From Spirosoma oryzicola (lineage in GTDB: Bacteria; Bacteroidota; Bacteroidia; Cytophagales; Spirosomataceae), in the NCBI RefSeq assembly GCF_021233055.1, contig NZ_CP089538.1:1655501-1719500 (forward strand): a stretch of DNA of 64,000 nt, in the 5' to 3' direction. The notes beneath the pieces are model-generated. The model made no database searches. It worked only from the letters and a program-made list of their open reading frames with translations, and was not told where the DNA came from. Below are positions 1 through 8,381 of the stretch, piece by piece. Every line of letters begins with the position of its first letter. Positions within the stretch are counted from its first letter, which is position 1. A program made the position numbers and the translations under genes.

Positions 1-720
1 CTCTTTTCGCTCCGTTACTTTCGCCAGCGTTCCGGCATCGGCTCCTCCTGTTTCAAAGTAGACGCCCATCATCACCTGCCGGTCGCGAACGATCATAAAC
101 TGTACCGATGCGTTGATTTCTGGCTGATTTTTTCCGAACTCGCCCGTTCCCGAAATAAGCAGTGGTTTAAACGGTCCGTATACGCCCGGACTGATAACGG
201 GTCCAGCGGGAGCTGCCGATGGGGGAGGTGAGCCCGCCTTCGGGGCAGCGGCTACTTTCGTTAATTCATTGCCCGCAGCAGCCAAGGCCGCTAGTAGGGC
301 TGCTTTCCGCGCTTCGAGTTGAATTTTTTGCGAGTTGAGCAGTTGAATGGATTCGTCACCCGCTCGCTTGGCGTTTTCGTATTCGCCCGCCAATTGCCGG
401 TAGCTATTGGTTGTCGCCATAAACAGCGGTTTCGGAAATTGCTGATCCAAGGCACTGGCATTAGCGTAAAAAGTTCGGCTCCAGCTTTCGGTAAGCGGGG
501 CACCCTGCTCGATGTCGGTCAGCATCTTGTCCGTTAGCATTAGTTGTTTTTCATACGCCATCATCTCCCGCTCACTCTGGTTCTGTTGCACGTTGGTGAG
601 CCGGGGAATCAGGGCCAGTGACAGCCACCAGCACAGGGTCGTCAGCACGAGCAGGGCCGCGTACAAGCCCAGGAAGTGGCTCCATCGTTTGTTGCGTTCG
701 GTATAATTAAGTGGTTTCAT
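1..720 (-). CDS. T6SS subtype iii envelope protein, TssO-like (partial, C-terminus outside window)
   Basis: The gene starts at the ATG whose complement is at 718-720 and reads 240 codons without a stop to the window edge, so it is truncated by the window. The protein begins MKPLNYTERNKRW, followed by one hydrophobic segment at about residues 15-40 (WSHFLGLYAALLVLTTLC), then a charged stretch and an Ala/Pro-rich linker at about 150-175 before a further folded region. A short N-terminal 'N-x-x-ER' motif followed by a single membrane span is what I recall of TssO proteins, the inner-membrane parts of the TssNQOPR trans-envelope complex that replaces TssJLM in Bacteroidota T6SS. It follows the next envelope gene by 63 bp on the same strand. 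It is longer than a standard TssO, so TssP or another envelope component is possible. The assignment rests on recalled motif and position, not on a search. Confidence 0.6.
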   Translation of the reverse strand, partial: MKPLNYTERNKRWSHFLGLYAALLVLTTLCWWLSLALIPRLTNVQQNQSEREMMAYEKQLMLTDKMLTDIEQGAPLTESWSRTFYANASALDQQFPKPLFMATTNSYRQLAGEYENAKRAGDESIQLLNSQKIQLEARKAALLAALAAAGNELTKVAAAPKAGSPPPSAAPAGPVISPGVYGPFKPLLISGTGEFGKNQPEINASVQFMIVRDRQVMMGVYFETGGADAGTLAKVTERKE

Positions 721-783
721 AGAGTTCGGTGTGATAGAGGCTATGAGCCGCGTTAGATCGTAGCCTTGCCTTGGGCACGGTAG

Positions 784-1293
784 TTACTGTTGCGACGCTT
801 TGATTGCCCGCATACTTTCCAGACTTGATTGTTTAAGCATCAATTGGGTTTCCAGACTTTGAATGTCTGTTTTGAGCGTGGCCACCTGATCGGTTAGCTG
901 CTCTTTCGTTTCGGCCTTACTTTGTCGATCCGTGGCCTGAACCGATACCGTACCTAGTAGTTTGCTATAGTTGCGGCCCGTCAGTTGGGCGAGCGAGCGA
1001 AAAAGAGTGTCAGCTTTATAACCGGTTTCCATCCGACCGATGGCTTCCTCCTGCTGAAACCGTAGCGCCGAAAAATCGCTGGCCTGTTCGTTCGGGTCCG
1101 TCTTTTTGAGCTTGATGTGTAAGCTGTCCGCTTTTCGAATATCGCTCAGAAAGTGATCTTCCTGTTCGGCTGACGTACCTTTTTCGTTGGCTGGCCCTGG
1201 GCCACTCAGCGCGTAGACCAGTGCGCCAATACCCCCGGCGAAAACAAGCGTTACAAGTAAAAATTTGATTAGGGATGCGTTCATAATCGTCAC
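784..1293 (-). CDS. single-pass T6SS envelope protein, exact Tss letter unresolved
   Basis: The 169-residue protein has one N-terminal membrane span at about residues 8-30 (LIKFLLVTLVFAGGIGALVY), no lipobox cysteine, and a long charged periplasmic part. The last 45 residues (about 122-165) are heptad-like and probably form a coiled coil. The start could be Met1 or Met4. It lies between tssK (48 bp upstream) and the TssO-like gene, so it most likely belongs to the TssN/O/P/Q/R membrane complex. The lack of a lipidated cysteine argues against a TssQ-type lipoprotein. I cannot decide between TssO and TssP from sequence alone. Confidence 0.55.
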   Translation of the reverse strand: MTIMNASLIKFLLVTLVFAGGIGALVYALSGPGPANEKGTSAEQEDHFLSDIRKADSLHIKLKKTDPNEQASDFSALRFQQEEAIGRMETGYKADTLFRSLAQLTGRNYSKLLGTVSVQATDRQSKAETKEQLTDQVATLKTDIQSLETQLMLKQSSLESMRAIKASQQ

Positions 1294-1341
1294 GAAGCTA
1301 TGCGGGTAAATGTCGGATTAGCCTGTTCGTCGGGGCAGGAC

Positions 1342-2484
1342 TTATCGACCCCAGAAACTGGATTTATTGCCGTTCTTGTTGGTTGTATTATCCTGTCGGT
1401 CAACGAAAAATTCGTCTTTGTCTTTCTCGACGTAATTCAGCTGACTCAGCTTGCCATAAAGCGCAATCACCACGTCACACAAATTGATAATGGCGCTTAT
1501 AACCGGTTGACAGTCGGCATGAGCATACTCTTTGTCCAGTACCTCCTGCATAGCCGACTCGAACTGCACCGGGCTGATCCCGCACCAGTTTTTGAAATAA
1601 TTGAACATGGCTTCTTTTTCGCGGTCGGGGGTGCTTCGAATCATGAGTGTCATGGCGCGGGCAAACCGCATACCGAATTCGGCGATGAACACCTGTGATT
1701 CGTAGGAACCACGTAGCTGAAACGAGTCGAGATTATCGGCAATCGTTCGCACGGTGGCCTCGGCCAGATAGCCAATCGTGGTAGCCAGCAGGTTCGGCTG
1801 ACCCGAACGGGCGTTGGTCCGCACCCGTACGAGGATAGTCGTTGCGAAGCCGGCAATCTCACCCATCCGACTACCAATGGTCAGGTACAATTGCTGCATC
1901 GCGGGCAGAACGCTCACCATTCGGCAAGGCGGAATGTAATCGGGGGTTAAGGTGAAAAGGCCATTCGCCAGCGTCAACCGACCAATGGGCAAATGATACG
2001 CTGCGGATACTGAATTCGCCAGGGCCGAATTTGGCACTGCTCCCAATCGATAAGCGGGCGTGGTAAACGGATAGCGCAAAGGAACTTCGTCCGGATTGGG
2101 TTGCCCCCAGGGTTGTGGCTCAAAGGGATTTACTTCAACTATCGCGTAGCCAGTCGATTGAGCCAATCGCATCCATTCGTCGCGGGCGGCACTCAGGGCA
2201 AGTCGCAACGGCGGCTGGGACGCATCGAGTTCAATCCGTGCACCACCAGGCGTGACAGCCCGGCAATCGCTTACCACCATCTCATGACCGTCGCAGCTGA
2301 GCGCCAGTGGACTCGCTTTGCCAGGAGCGGGGGGGAGCAGGCCGTAGTTTAGCGGGGTAAGAAGCATTCCTCCCGCATCGCGAATCGCATCTTGGTAGGC
2401 GTTATCGTTGCCTATCAGATGCGACCGGGTTATTTTCATGCCATCGGCCCAGTTAACCGGCCAGTGTGAACGTTCAGGTAACAT
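1342..2484 (-). CDS. tssK: T6SS baseplate protein TssK
   Basis: TssK is the trimeric baseplate adaptor that links the TssEFG wedge to the membrane complex and has a phage receptor-binding-protein fold. The 380-residue product opens with PVNWADGMKITRSHL, matching the family's N-terminal 'W-x-x-GM-x-x-x-x-HL' signature (shoulder domain). It continues with beta-rich sequence, then a helical middle from about residue 225 (LATTIGYLAEATVRTIADNL), and ends in a polar Asn/Lys-rich tail. It sits 66 bp downstream of the five-span membrane gene tssN and upstream of two single-pass membrane genes, the natural partners of TssK. Its length is typical for Bacteroidota TssK. Confidence 0.9.
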   Translation of the reverse strand: MLPERSHWPVNWADGMKITRSHLIGNDNAYQDAIRDAGGMLLTPLNYGLLPPAPGKASPLALSCDGHEMVVSDCRAVTPGGARIELDASQPPLRLALSAARDEWMRLAQSTGYAIVEVNPFEPQPWGQPNPDEVPLRYPFTTPAYRLGAVPNSALANSVSAAYHLPIGRLTLANGLFTLTPDYIPPCRMVSVLPAMQQLYLTIGSRMGEIAGFATTILVRVRTNARSGQPNLLATTIGYLAEATVRTIADNLDSFQLRGSYESQVFIAEFGMRFARAMTLMIRSTPDREKEAMFNYFKNWCGISPVQFESAMQEVLDKEYAHADCQPVISAIINLCDVVIALYGKLSQLNYVEKDKDEFFVDRQDNTTNKNGNKSSFWGR

Positions 2485-2550
2485 AGAATGGATTCAGTAA
2501 AAAAGGAAAGACGTACTTCGTGTCGTCGATAGAATCAGCGGTCAGTCACT

Positions 2551-3399
2551 TTATTCGGTACTCACAAAACTGCGGGCAATGATGACATCATTGGCTTTTA
2601 TGCCATTGCGGGTCAAGGGTACGGCTGGGTCCAGAAACTGCTTCGATAAACCGCCCAGTGATTCCTTGTAAAAAACCCATCCCAGCAGGCTGCCTTCGTG
2701 GTTTTGTTCGTAATACAGAATGGGGGCTTCCGGGTTTTCCTCCGCGTTGTGAGAGTAGATCATGTAATGAAACAAATCATGCAGGGTTCGATCAATCGGG
2801 GCCTTGACGGTATACAGAGCCAGGTCTAATGTATCCGGACTTTTGGCTACGCGGAAAGTCAACCGGACGGTATCGTTGAGTTCGATGAGCGGTACCGCCT
2901 GATCAATCGGGTAAAACCATTTGCGATAAATTTTCGGAGGAATAGCCAACCAGGCATGATACGCATAGAGAAACAGCAGCGGAAGCAGAAACGGCAACAA
3001 CCCCGATGCGAGCGCGGGCAAGAACCGGTCGGAACGTTGTAGGCTTTGAAACAGTCCCGTGAAGGCGGCTGCAATCAAAAAAAGCGTTGCGCTGGTCAAC
3101 AAAAATTCAGACCAGAAACCTCCTTCGGTTATAAACGAAAACAAGCGTCGGGATACCAACACATGAATGGTACCTACTACAAGCGCTAACCCCTCAATCC
3201 AGTAAAATACCGTTACCAGCGATTCAGAACGTGCAAACGATGCACCTAGCGCAGCCGCAATGGCAACAGTGCCAAGGGCATACATGAGTAGTTTCTTTGT
3301 TAATAAAGCACCTGCCGAATGGCGCACGATCAAGCCAATCAGGCACCCTATCGCCATGACGGCGTAGAACGCAACGAGAATAATACTGGCTGTTTTCAT
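2551..3399 (-). CDS. tssN: T6SS subtype iii inner-membrane protein TssN
   Basis: TssN is specific to subtype iii T6SS and is part of the membrane complex that anchors the baseplate. From the Met at 3397-3399 (MKTASIILV), five hydrophobic segments are visible at about residues 4-24, 38-57, 65-85, 101-119 and 133-157. A soluble C-terminal domain of about 120 residues follows and presumably faces the cytoplasm and the baseplate. An upstream in-frame Met at 3429 would add ten polar residues; I prefer the inner start because it places the first span at the N-terminus, but this is not certain. It lies between tssG and tssK. The five-span plus soluble-domain layout and the neighbours support the call. 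Confidence 0.85.
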   Translation of the reverse strand: MKTASIILVAFYAVMAIGCLIGLIVRHSAGALLTKKLLMYALGTVAIAAALGASFARSESLVTVFYWIEGLALVVGTIHVLVSRRLFSFITEGGFWSEFLLTSATLFLIAAAFTGLFQSLQRSDRFLPALASGLLPFLLPLLFLYAYHAWLAIPPKIYRKWFYPIDQAVPLIELNDTVRLTFRVAKSPDTLDLALYTVKAPIDRTLHDLFHYMIYSHNAEENPEAPILYYEQNHEGSLLGWVFYKESLGGLSKQFLDPAVPLTRNGIKANDVIIARSFVSTE

Positions 3400-3475
3400 A
3401 GAATACGGGTTTGTCTTACTCTTTGGCATTAGTCGCCGTTAATCCGTTGCTTCGAAACATCGGTTGACTGAACGG

Positions 3476-4408
3476 TCAATTGCTTAGCCAGGTCGTCAAC
3501 CCCAATCGTCCGGCGATATCACCGTCGGATAAACGGAAGAAGCTTGTTTGCTCGTCGGGTTCGATCTCCAATTCCCAGTCTGCGTCGGCTGGTAAAAGGT
3601 AGTCGGCCAGCAGGCGTACGTAACGGAGGCCAATACCATCCGGTAAAAAATCCGATAATTGATCGTTGCGGAGTGGACCGATCTGAAGCCGAACTGTACC
3701 CCCTTCATCGACTAAGTAATCAGTGTTGAGTATCCAGTCCTGCCCCAGATAGGCATTGCCCAGCGTTACCGATTGTGGACCTGCCAAAGCTGATTCTGTG
3801 CTACTGCCGAAGTCGCCGTATTGAATCTGAACGGGAACTTGCAGAAACTCGCTCAGGTAAAACGCCGTCCCTTCCCAATCGCCCACTATTCGATACGCGT
3901 TGGTCCAGGTGGCGAGCAAACACGCGCGCTGCCGAACGGATAACGGTATCGGTAAGTTGCCCCACAGACAGTTCTGTAGCTCATCCCAAACGGCTCCGTA
4001 CGCATGGGTCAATGCTTGTGCTTCTTGTGCTTCGATCTGAACCCGTTGCCGAAATGACTCCTGTTCGAAAGGCATCCAGAACGTGCGTGCTTCGTTTTCT
4101 TCGTGCCGGAGTCGTTTGCTTTGGTCGAGCATCGCCCGTGCTTCATCCCGTCCGGCTCGCAGCGGAGGAGTTGGGGGATGGTGAAGGGTCTCGGGCAACA
4201 TGTCATACAGTCCTTCGCGGCTCAGGTCCAGCACATGCGTAAGCGGATGCTGCGCGTCGGCTTCGTTCGTTTCCAGATTCAGCACATCCGGGCTATAGGC
4301 CCGACTAAACGTACCTTTGGGCCGTACCTGCACTTCTACCGGAGTAGTAGCGTTCTGGTAGCAGTTCGCGATCCAGACCTCGGCGCGTATGTCGTACAAA
4401 AACTTCAT
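3476..4408 (-). CDS. tssG: T6SS baseplate protein TssG
   Basis: TssG is part of the TssE-TssF2-TssG wedge that surrounds the VgrG spike. The 310-residue protein starts only 6 bp after the tssF stop, the usual tssF-tssG order, which suggests translational coupling. The C-terminal half carries the family's pattern: a beta-rich part (SVTLGNAYLGQDWILNTDYL) followed by LQIGPLRNDQLSDFLPDG, as in TssG/VasB proteins where short 'LGxxxxLGxxxxxD' and 'GPL' segments recur. No signal peptide or membrane span is present, as expected for a cytoplasmic baseplate protein. The sequence is divergent from proteobacterial TssG, so position adds much of the confidence. Confidence 0.82.
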   Translation of the reverse strand: MKFLYDIRAEVWIANCYQNATTPVEVQVRPKGTFSRAYSPDVLNLETNEADAQHPLTHVLDLSREGLYDMLPETLHHPPTPPLRAGRDEARAMLDQSKRLRHEENEARTFWMPFEQESFRQRVQIEAQEAQALTHAYGAVWDELQNCLWGNLPIPLSVRQRACLLATWTNAYRIVGDWEGTAFYLSEFLQVPVQIQYGDFGSSTESALAGPQSVTLGNAYLGQDWILNTDYLVDEGGTVRLQIGPLRNDQLSDFLPDGIGLRYVRLLADYLLPADADWELEIEPDEQTSFFRLSDGDIAGRLGLTTWLSN

Positions 4409-4414
4409 GGGCGG

Positions 4415-6223
4415 TTAGCGAAGCGTTGGGTCAGTTAGTACAATGCGCAAGGGAAGTAAGCCCGTCCATTGATCGTCTAAAACAAGGCTCAACTCGTGCG
4501 AAAGCTGTTGTTGTTCTTCCGCTGTCAGTCGGACGGTTGCTCGTAGTTTAACCTGTACGTCGAGGGTGCGGAGCAAGCCCTGGCGCGGATTCGGGCTTAC
4601 GGCGTAGCCTTTCTGCACGTCAACCTGTTCGATGAGTTCAGGCGCTGTTGCCCGGCAAACCGTCCGGATATCTTCGACGGTTAAGGCTCTTCCGCGCGTC
4701 AGGAGCGCCTGGCGAAAAGCGGGTAAGCTGGCCGACGGGTTGAGCCGGGCCATACCGCCTACCGTTGGTCGTAATAACGCCATTCCTTCGCGCCGAAAGG
4801 CTGGTAGCGAGGTTTCAATTCGGGCGCCAATGGGTAAGCGGTTCCCTCGTTCAGCGGCTGTTACCCAGTAATTGACAAACAAATTCCCCCGGTCCGGTCC
4901 ATTGCTGATGAGTAACAGGGGAGCCGATTCGCCAGCGGGTGATACGGGCATAGACTGCCGGATACGCAACAGACTTTTCTGAATATCCTCGATGTTGCTG
5001 CGTAACGTATCGTAGCCAATAGCAGCAAAAGATGCGCTTTCGTCGCGGAGTAAGTCCATCAGTTGCCGGACCATTTCGTCGGCGTTGCGGCTATCGAAGC
5101 GGCCTACCCCTTGTCGCCGAACGGCATAGCTGCGGGCTGCCGGGTCACTAGCGTTTACTTCGGTGTAGGCCGGATAATCGTTGCCATCGCTGTCGGTTAC
5201 GTCGGTAAGTTCAATCAAAGGCAGGTCCGCCTGAATCGGAAAAACGTTCATACCGTCCGTCAGACGAAAGACAGACCGCCCTAGTTGTCGGTTTAATACC
5301 GGAAAGGCATTCAGGACACACTCCGTTTTGGCTATGATCTCGGCTCTAAATACGGTCGGGAAGTCAACGCGAATCCAGGTCAGCAGGGGTAATGCCTGCA
5401 AGTAAGCGGCATCGAAAACATCGGTCACCTCAGCGGGGATGAACGATCCATTCGCGTACGGAGCTGGTGCCGGGAAGCGACCCTGTACGGTCAGAAAGTT
5501 TGACCGGTAATACCGATTGGCGTGTCCTTCCATCGTTTTCAGCGCAGGCGACAGACCGGATTCCAGAACCGTGTCCGTGCCCGGTTGGACGGTTAACGGC
5601 TGATCGTTCAACCACCACTGCGTTTGCGATAAATGCTGCGCGTAATCATAAATAGGAAGCGGTAGATTTTTCCAATCAATGAAAAAGCGTAATAACAGGT
5701 GTTCGGGTAGCCCTGGCATCAGCTCCAGGCCCAGCCAGAGTGTATAATCCGGTAACTGGCGGTGAAGTGACGCTTGGGCTACAGGAATAGAGTTACCCGT
5801 ATCATCGACCCGCCACAGTTGATGACCAGTGGCTAGGCAGGCTACTCGCCCGTTTACAATTGGGTATCGGCCAGCGGGTGAGAGCGACACCTCGTCGCCC
5901 GTTTGGGGGTGGCGGGTTGTGAACGGATCAGTTCGCGTTACTTCGCTGACCAGCTCAATCGGGCGCGTTGCCATGACACTATGAGCGGGTCGGGGTGCTG
6001 TCACTACTTCGGGTAACAGCAATTCGACCAGCCGTTCGAGGATGCGCCCGCGTGATGCCTGAATTTCACCGTAAACACGTTCTGATTCGGTCGCCAGTGC
6101 GCTCACCAGCAAATCGACCAGCGGGTCGAAAGCAGTCGTATCGATGGCGGCTTCCTGATAGCCCCACAGCCGGGCGGCCTGTTGCAGCATCCGGCTTTTG
6201 ATCTGATCGCGGGTGTCAAGCAT
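4415..6223 (-). CDS. tssF: T6SS baseplate protein TssF
   Basis: TssF (VasA/ImpG family) is the large wedge subunit of the baseplate. The 602-residue product has the characteristic N-terminus in which a long helix region (ATESERVYGEIQASRGRILE) leads to 'LVELLLPEVVTAPRPAHSVM', matching the family's 'LLxxLxPHxxxPxPS' motif. Near the C-terminus 'LLTRGRALTVEDIRTVCRA' followed by a beta-rich end resembles the phage gpJ-like part of TssF. It is followed after 6 bp by tssG and preceded by a CHAP-like gene and tssE. The length agrees with TssF (about 590-620 residues). Confidence 0.92.
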   Translation of the reverse strand: MLDTRDQIKSRMLQQAARLWGYQEAAIDTTAFDPLVDLLVSALATESERVYGEIQASRGRILERLVELLLPEVVTAPRPAHSVMATRPIELVSEVTRTDPFTTRHPQTGDEVSLSPAGRYPIVNGRVACLATGHQLWRVDDTGNSIPVAQASLHRQLPDYTLWLGLELMPGLPEHLLLRFFIDWKNLPLPIYDYAQHLSQTQWWLNDQPLTVQPGTDTVLESGLSPALKTMEGHANRYYRSNFLTVQGRFPAPAPYANGSFIPAEVTDVFDAAYLQALPLLTWIRVDFPTVFRAEIIAKTECVLNAFPVLNRQLGRSVFRLTDGMNVFPIQADLPLIELTDVTDSDGNDYPAYTEVNASDPAARSYAVRRQGVGRFDSRNADEMVRQLMDLLRDESASFAAIGYDTLRSNIEDIQKSLLRIRQSMPVSPAGESAPLLLISNGPDRGNLFVNYWVTAAERGNRLPIGARIETSLPAFRREGMALLRPTVGGMARLNPSASLPAFRQALLTRGRALTVEDIRTVCRATAPELIEQVDVQKGYAVSPNPRQGLLRTLDVQVKLRATVRLTAEEQQQLSHELSLVLDDQWTGLLPLRIVLTDPTLR

Positions 6224-6263
6224 GATAAGTAGGTAGGGCTACGTTGTTTTGCCGAGTGCTCTG

Positions 6264-6740
6264 TTATTTCTTGATCGGTCGATACGCCCAGATCTTACCC
6301 GTGACTGCTACCGACTCTCCCCAGTTGAGGCCCGTTCCTGAGCTTATGTAAAGCGTGTTGATTTGTACCGTCCTGTTGTTGGCGACGTTTTGTTCATAAA
6401 CAGCTACTACTTTGGCACCAATAACCGGGTAAACAGCGGCTACAATGGCGGTGTGGTGCGGTCGGCTCTGCGTTTGCCATCCCGTACCGCTTGTTACTTT
6501 CGTGGTGTAATTTCGAAATTGAATGATGTCGCCCGGCTCAACGTCCATGACCTGAATGGGCGTACCCCAGCGATAATCCGCATTCGCCGTGACGTTCTTC
6601 GAGCCCATAATGTCGTTCGATGTTTTAGCACCGGCATATTTGAGGGCTTCCTCGGCTAAGTCCCAGCATTCGCCCCGCTTGACCTGATTACCATATTGAG
6701 AATAGGCAAAACCAGCGACGCTTAGATTGGTAGCATTCAT
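6264..6740 (-). CDS. CHAP/NlpC-P60-like cysteine peptidase, candidate T6SS effector
   Basis: The 158-residue protein is a compact papain-like domain of the CHAP/NlpC-P60 kind, which cuts peptide stems or the amide bond of peptidoglycan. Visible features are Cys25 at the start of a helix (GECWDLAEEAL), a DVEPGDIIQF strand pair (about 66-75) typical of this fold, His95-His96 in PHHTAIV, and Glu116 in YEQN, which together form a plausible Cys-His-Glu triad. There is no signal peptide, so delivery to the periplasm of another cell would need a carrier such as the T6SS tube. It lies between tssE (24 bp) and tssF (40 bp) inside the T6SS run. No immunity-like gene is adjacent. A structural lysozyme-like role within the baseplate is an alternative. 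Confidence 0.7.
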   Translation of the reverse strand: MNATNLSVAGFAYSQYGNQVKRGECWDLAEEALKYAGAKTSNDIMGSKNVTANADYRWGTPIQVMDVEPGDIIQFRNYTTKVTSGTGWQTQSRPHHTAIVAAVYPVIGAKVVAVYEQNVANNRTVQINTLYISSGTGLNWGESVAVTGKIWAYRPIKK

Positions 6741-6764
6741 CGTTCAGTTGATTTAAGGTGGAAT

Positions 6765-7202
6765 TTATTCACTGGCCAGCGGGCTGAAATACATGACGAA
6801 CGTTTGCTCCGGCATGGTTTCACCTGTCTCCGGCAGGTTACCGGTTACCCGAATGGTTATTCGTCGGCGCACCCGGATTATTCGTCCGTCGGTGTCCTGA
6901 TCGGCCGGTTCGTCGATATCGACATACACGCGTGCGTACTGAAGCCGTTTTTCGTACTGTAGGATCAGGTTCGTAATGGTTTGCTCGGCGTCACTTTTCC
7001 ACTGGGTCGGATTGGTGATATTGGCATAGTCTTCATTCCAGATGCTACAGCCCATATCGGGGTCATACCGGTACTCGCCCAGGCGGGTAGCCAGCAGCAG
7101 GTTGATATGTTCCCGAATCGCTTCAACTACCGTAATCCGGGGCTGAGTCCGTTTATGAAGCAGGTTCGAAATGGGAGCGTGGAGGGAATAAGCGTTAGCC
7201 AT
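6765..7202 (-). CDS. tssE: T6SS baseplate protein TssE (GPW/gp25 family)
   Basis: TssE corresponds to phage T4 gp25, the baseplate subunit that starts sheath polymerisation. The 145-residue product carries the gp25 pattern: an N-terminal helix (TVVEAIREHINLLLATRLGEYRYDP), the conserved turn 'RYDPDMGCSIW' at about residues 49-59, then 'YEKRLQYARVYVDI' and a final beta-hairpin part (RIIRVRRRITIRVTG). No transport signal is present. It follows the effector/immunity pair and precedes the CHAP-like gene. Placement with tssF, tssG and tssK rounds out the baseplate set. Confidence 0.92.
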   Translation of the reverse strand: MANAYSLHAPISNLLHKRTQPRITVVEAIREHINLLLATRLGEYRYDPDMGCSIWNEDYANITNPTQWKSDAEQTITNLILQYEKRLQYARVYVDIDEPADQDTDGRIIRVRRRITIRVTGNLPETGETMPEQTFVMYFSPLASE

Positions 7203-7231
7203 AGGTCATTCGGAGGACGGTAATCAATTGA

Positions 7232-7597
7232 TCAGGGCTTCTTAAGCTGATCTTCGTAATACTTCAGATACGTTTCGATAGGAACCGATGTTGGAGCAAT
7301 GTGCGCGGTTCGGTGCTGGCGGTCAACAATAATCGGTCCTACTCCCGGCACCGCGTATTTAATGTCGCCGGTTTTGTTGTGCATTTCGGTGGTAATCGGA
7401 AACACCCAGGCGTAGCTTTTTTCGATGATTTTCGAGTCTATAATGACAAAATGCTCGCCGGGCTTATCGAGATCCAGCGTTTTCATATATTCCAGAGCGA
7501 TGGTTCGGGCTTCCTGCTGAGTCATCTTCGAAGTGGTGTGTTTTTTGACGGATTGACACGTGATAACCAGAAATGCGTACAGAACGGCCGTTTTCAT
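7232..7597 (-). CDS. Imm35-family immunity lipoprotein, partner of the PAAR effector
   Basis: The ATG at 7595-7597 is chosen because it gives a lipoprotein signal (AVLYAFLVITC, lipidated Cys14) and starts just 13 bp after the stop of the PAAR-toxin gene. The mature 107 residues match the immunity protein 35 (Imm35/YrhB-like) pattern: TQQEARTIALEYM helix, 'VIIDSKIIEKSYAWVFP' with Trp64, 'GDIKYAVPGVGPIIVDR' (77-93) and 'PIETYLKYYE' at the end. Imm35 proteins are polymorphic-toxin antidotes. The lipid anchor would hold it in the periplasm, where a T6SS-delivered papain-like toxin would arrive. An upstream start at 7672 overlaps the toxin gene and would hide the signal peptide, so I reject it. 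Confidence 0.85.
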   Translation of the reverse strand: MKTAVLYAFLVITCQSVKKHTTSKMTQQEARTIALEYMKTLDLDKPGEHFVIIDSKIIEKSYAWVFPITTEMHNKTGDIKYAVPGVGPIIVDRQHRTAHIAPTSVPIETYLKYYEDQLKKP

Positions 7598-7610
7598 GGG
7601 ATCATTAAGG

Positions 7611-8369
7611 CTAAGGCGTTGCTGGAGCAGGGGCCGGAATGATGGCAACGCCAACCTCGCTACCACTACCATACCGCTGATTGGCGCGGTCGGGGCCTGT
7701 GATTACTTCCCGCCCATTATTGCCACCCCAGTCCTGACCTTCTATGATGGCCGGCTGCCCGTTATAATTCGTCATAATAACTACGTGACTGCCCCCGGAA
7801 GGGTACTGAATACCCACCACCGCCGTTGTACCAGGACCGCCAGCCTGTACAGCCGCAAACGCCTGATTGAAATTCTGTCCCCAGGCAAAGGTGGTTCCAA
7901 ACCGGCTTTCGATGTTCTGCCAGCTACCATCCCGTCCGGCAGGTGCCGTTGCGCCCGGATTTGTACCCTGCAACTGCGCGACTACAGCGTCGATGATGAA
8001 GCCACAGTTGATGACACTGGCTAACGGATTGACCGAATTCGCTATAGCCATCAGTGCCGCAATGTAAATGTCGCCAATGAGCACCGTAGGCAAACCAACC
8101 ACAATAGACCCCCCGTGCGTTGTTAGGTCGCCCATGCGGGCGGCTGGCTTTTTGCCTATAAACACGCCGAGTGATCCTTTCAGAATAGCGTCCGGAGGAC
8201 CCGTACAGAAACACATGTCGCCCATGCGGGCGGCTGGCATACCGCCAATCAGGACTGTTGCCTGGCCGGGGGGAAGCACGGGACCCCCGACGTGCGGTAC
8301 GGGTGGCACGCCCGGAGTAACCATTGGGCAAACGTGGTTATCACCCACGCGGGCAGCAGGTTGTCCCAT
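7611..8369 (-). CDS. PAAR-tipped papain-like cysteine protease effector of the T6SS
   Basis: Residues 1 to about 100 form a PAAR spike-tip domain: the motif PAAR occurs at 4-7, 45-48 and 75-78, with His/Cys residues (HVC 12-14, MCFC 52-55, H85) that can bind metal. After a short hydrophobic, Ala-rich linker, residues 115-245 look like a papain-fold toxin (Tox-PL type): Cys122 in VINCGFIIDAV, His195 in GGSHVVIM followed by NYNG, and Asp213 in EGQDWGG. This is the Cys-His-Asp order of such proteases or deamidases. It sits 12 bp after vgrG, the spike that carries it, and 13 bp before an Imm35 lipoprotein gene. The target is unknown; a periplasmic antidote suggests a periplasmic substrate. Confidence 0.85.
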   Translation of the reverse strand: MGQPAARVGDNHVCPMVTPGVPPVPHVGGPVLPPGQATVLIGGMPAARMGDMCFCTGPPDAILKGSLGVFIGKKPAARMGDLTTHGGSIVVGLPTVLIGDIYIAALMAIANSVNPLASVINCGFIIDAVVAQLQGTNPGATAPAGRDGSWQNIESRFGTTFAWGQNFNQAFAAVQAGGPGTTAVVGIQYPSGGSHVVIMTNYNGQPAIIEGQDWGGNNGREVITGPDRANQRYGSGSEVGVAIIPAPAPATP

Positions 8370-8381
8370 AATCGTAACGGA

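Noticed and set aside
7598..7672. Longer start for the Imm35 gene
   Set aside because: It overlaps the toxin gene and would mask the lipoprotein signal that begins at 7597.
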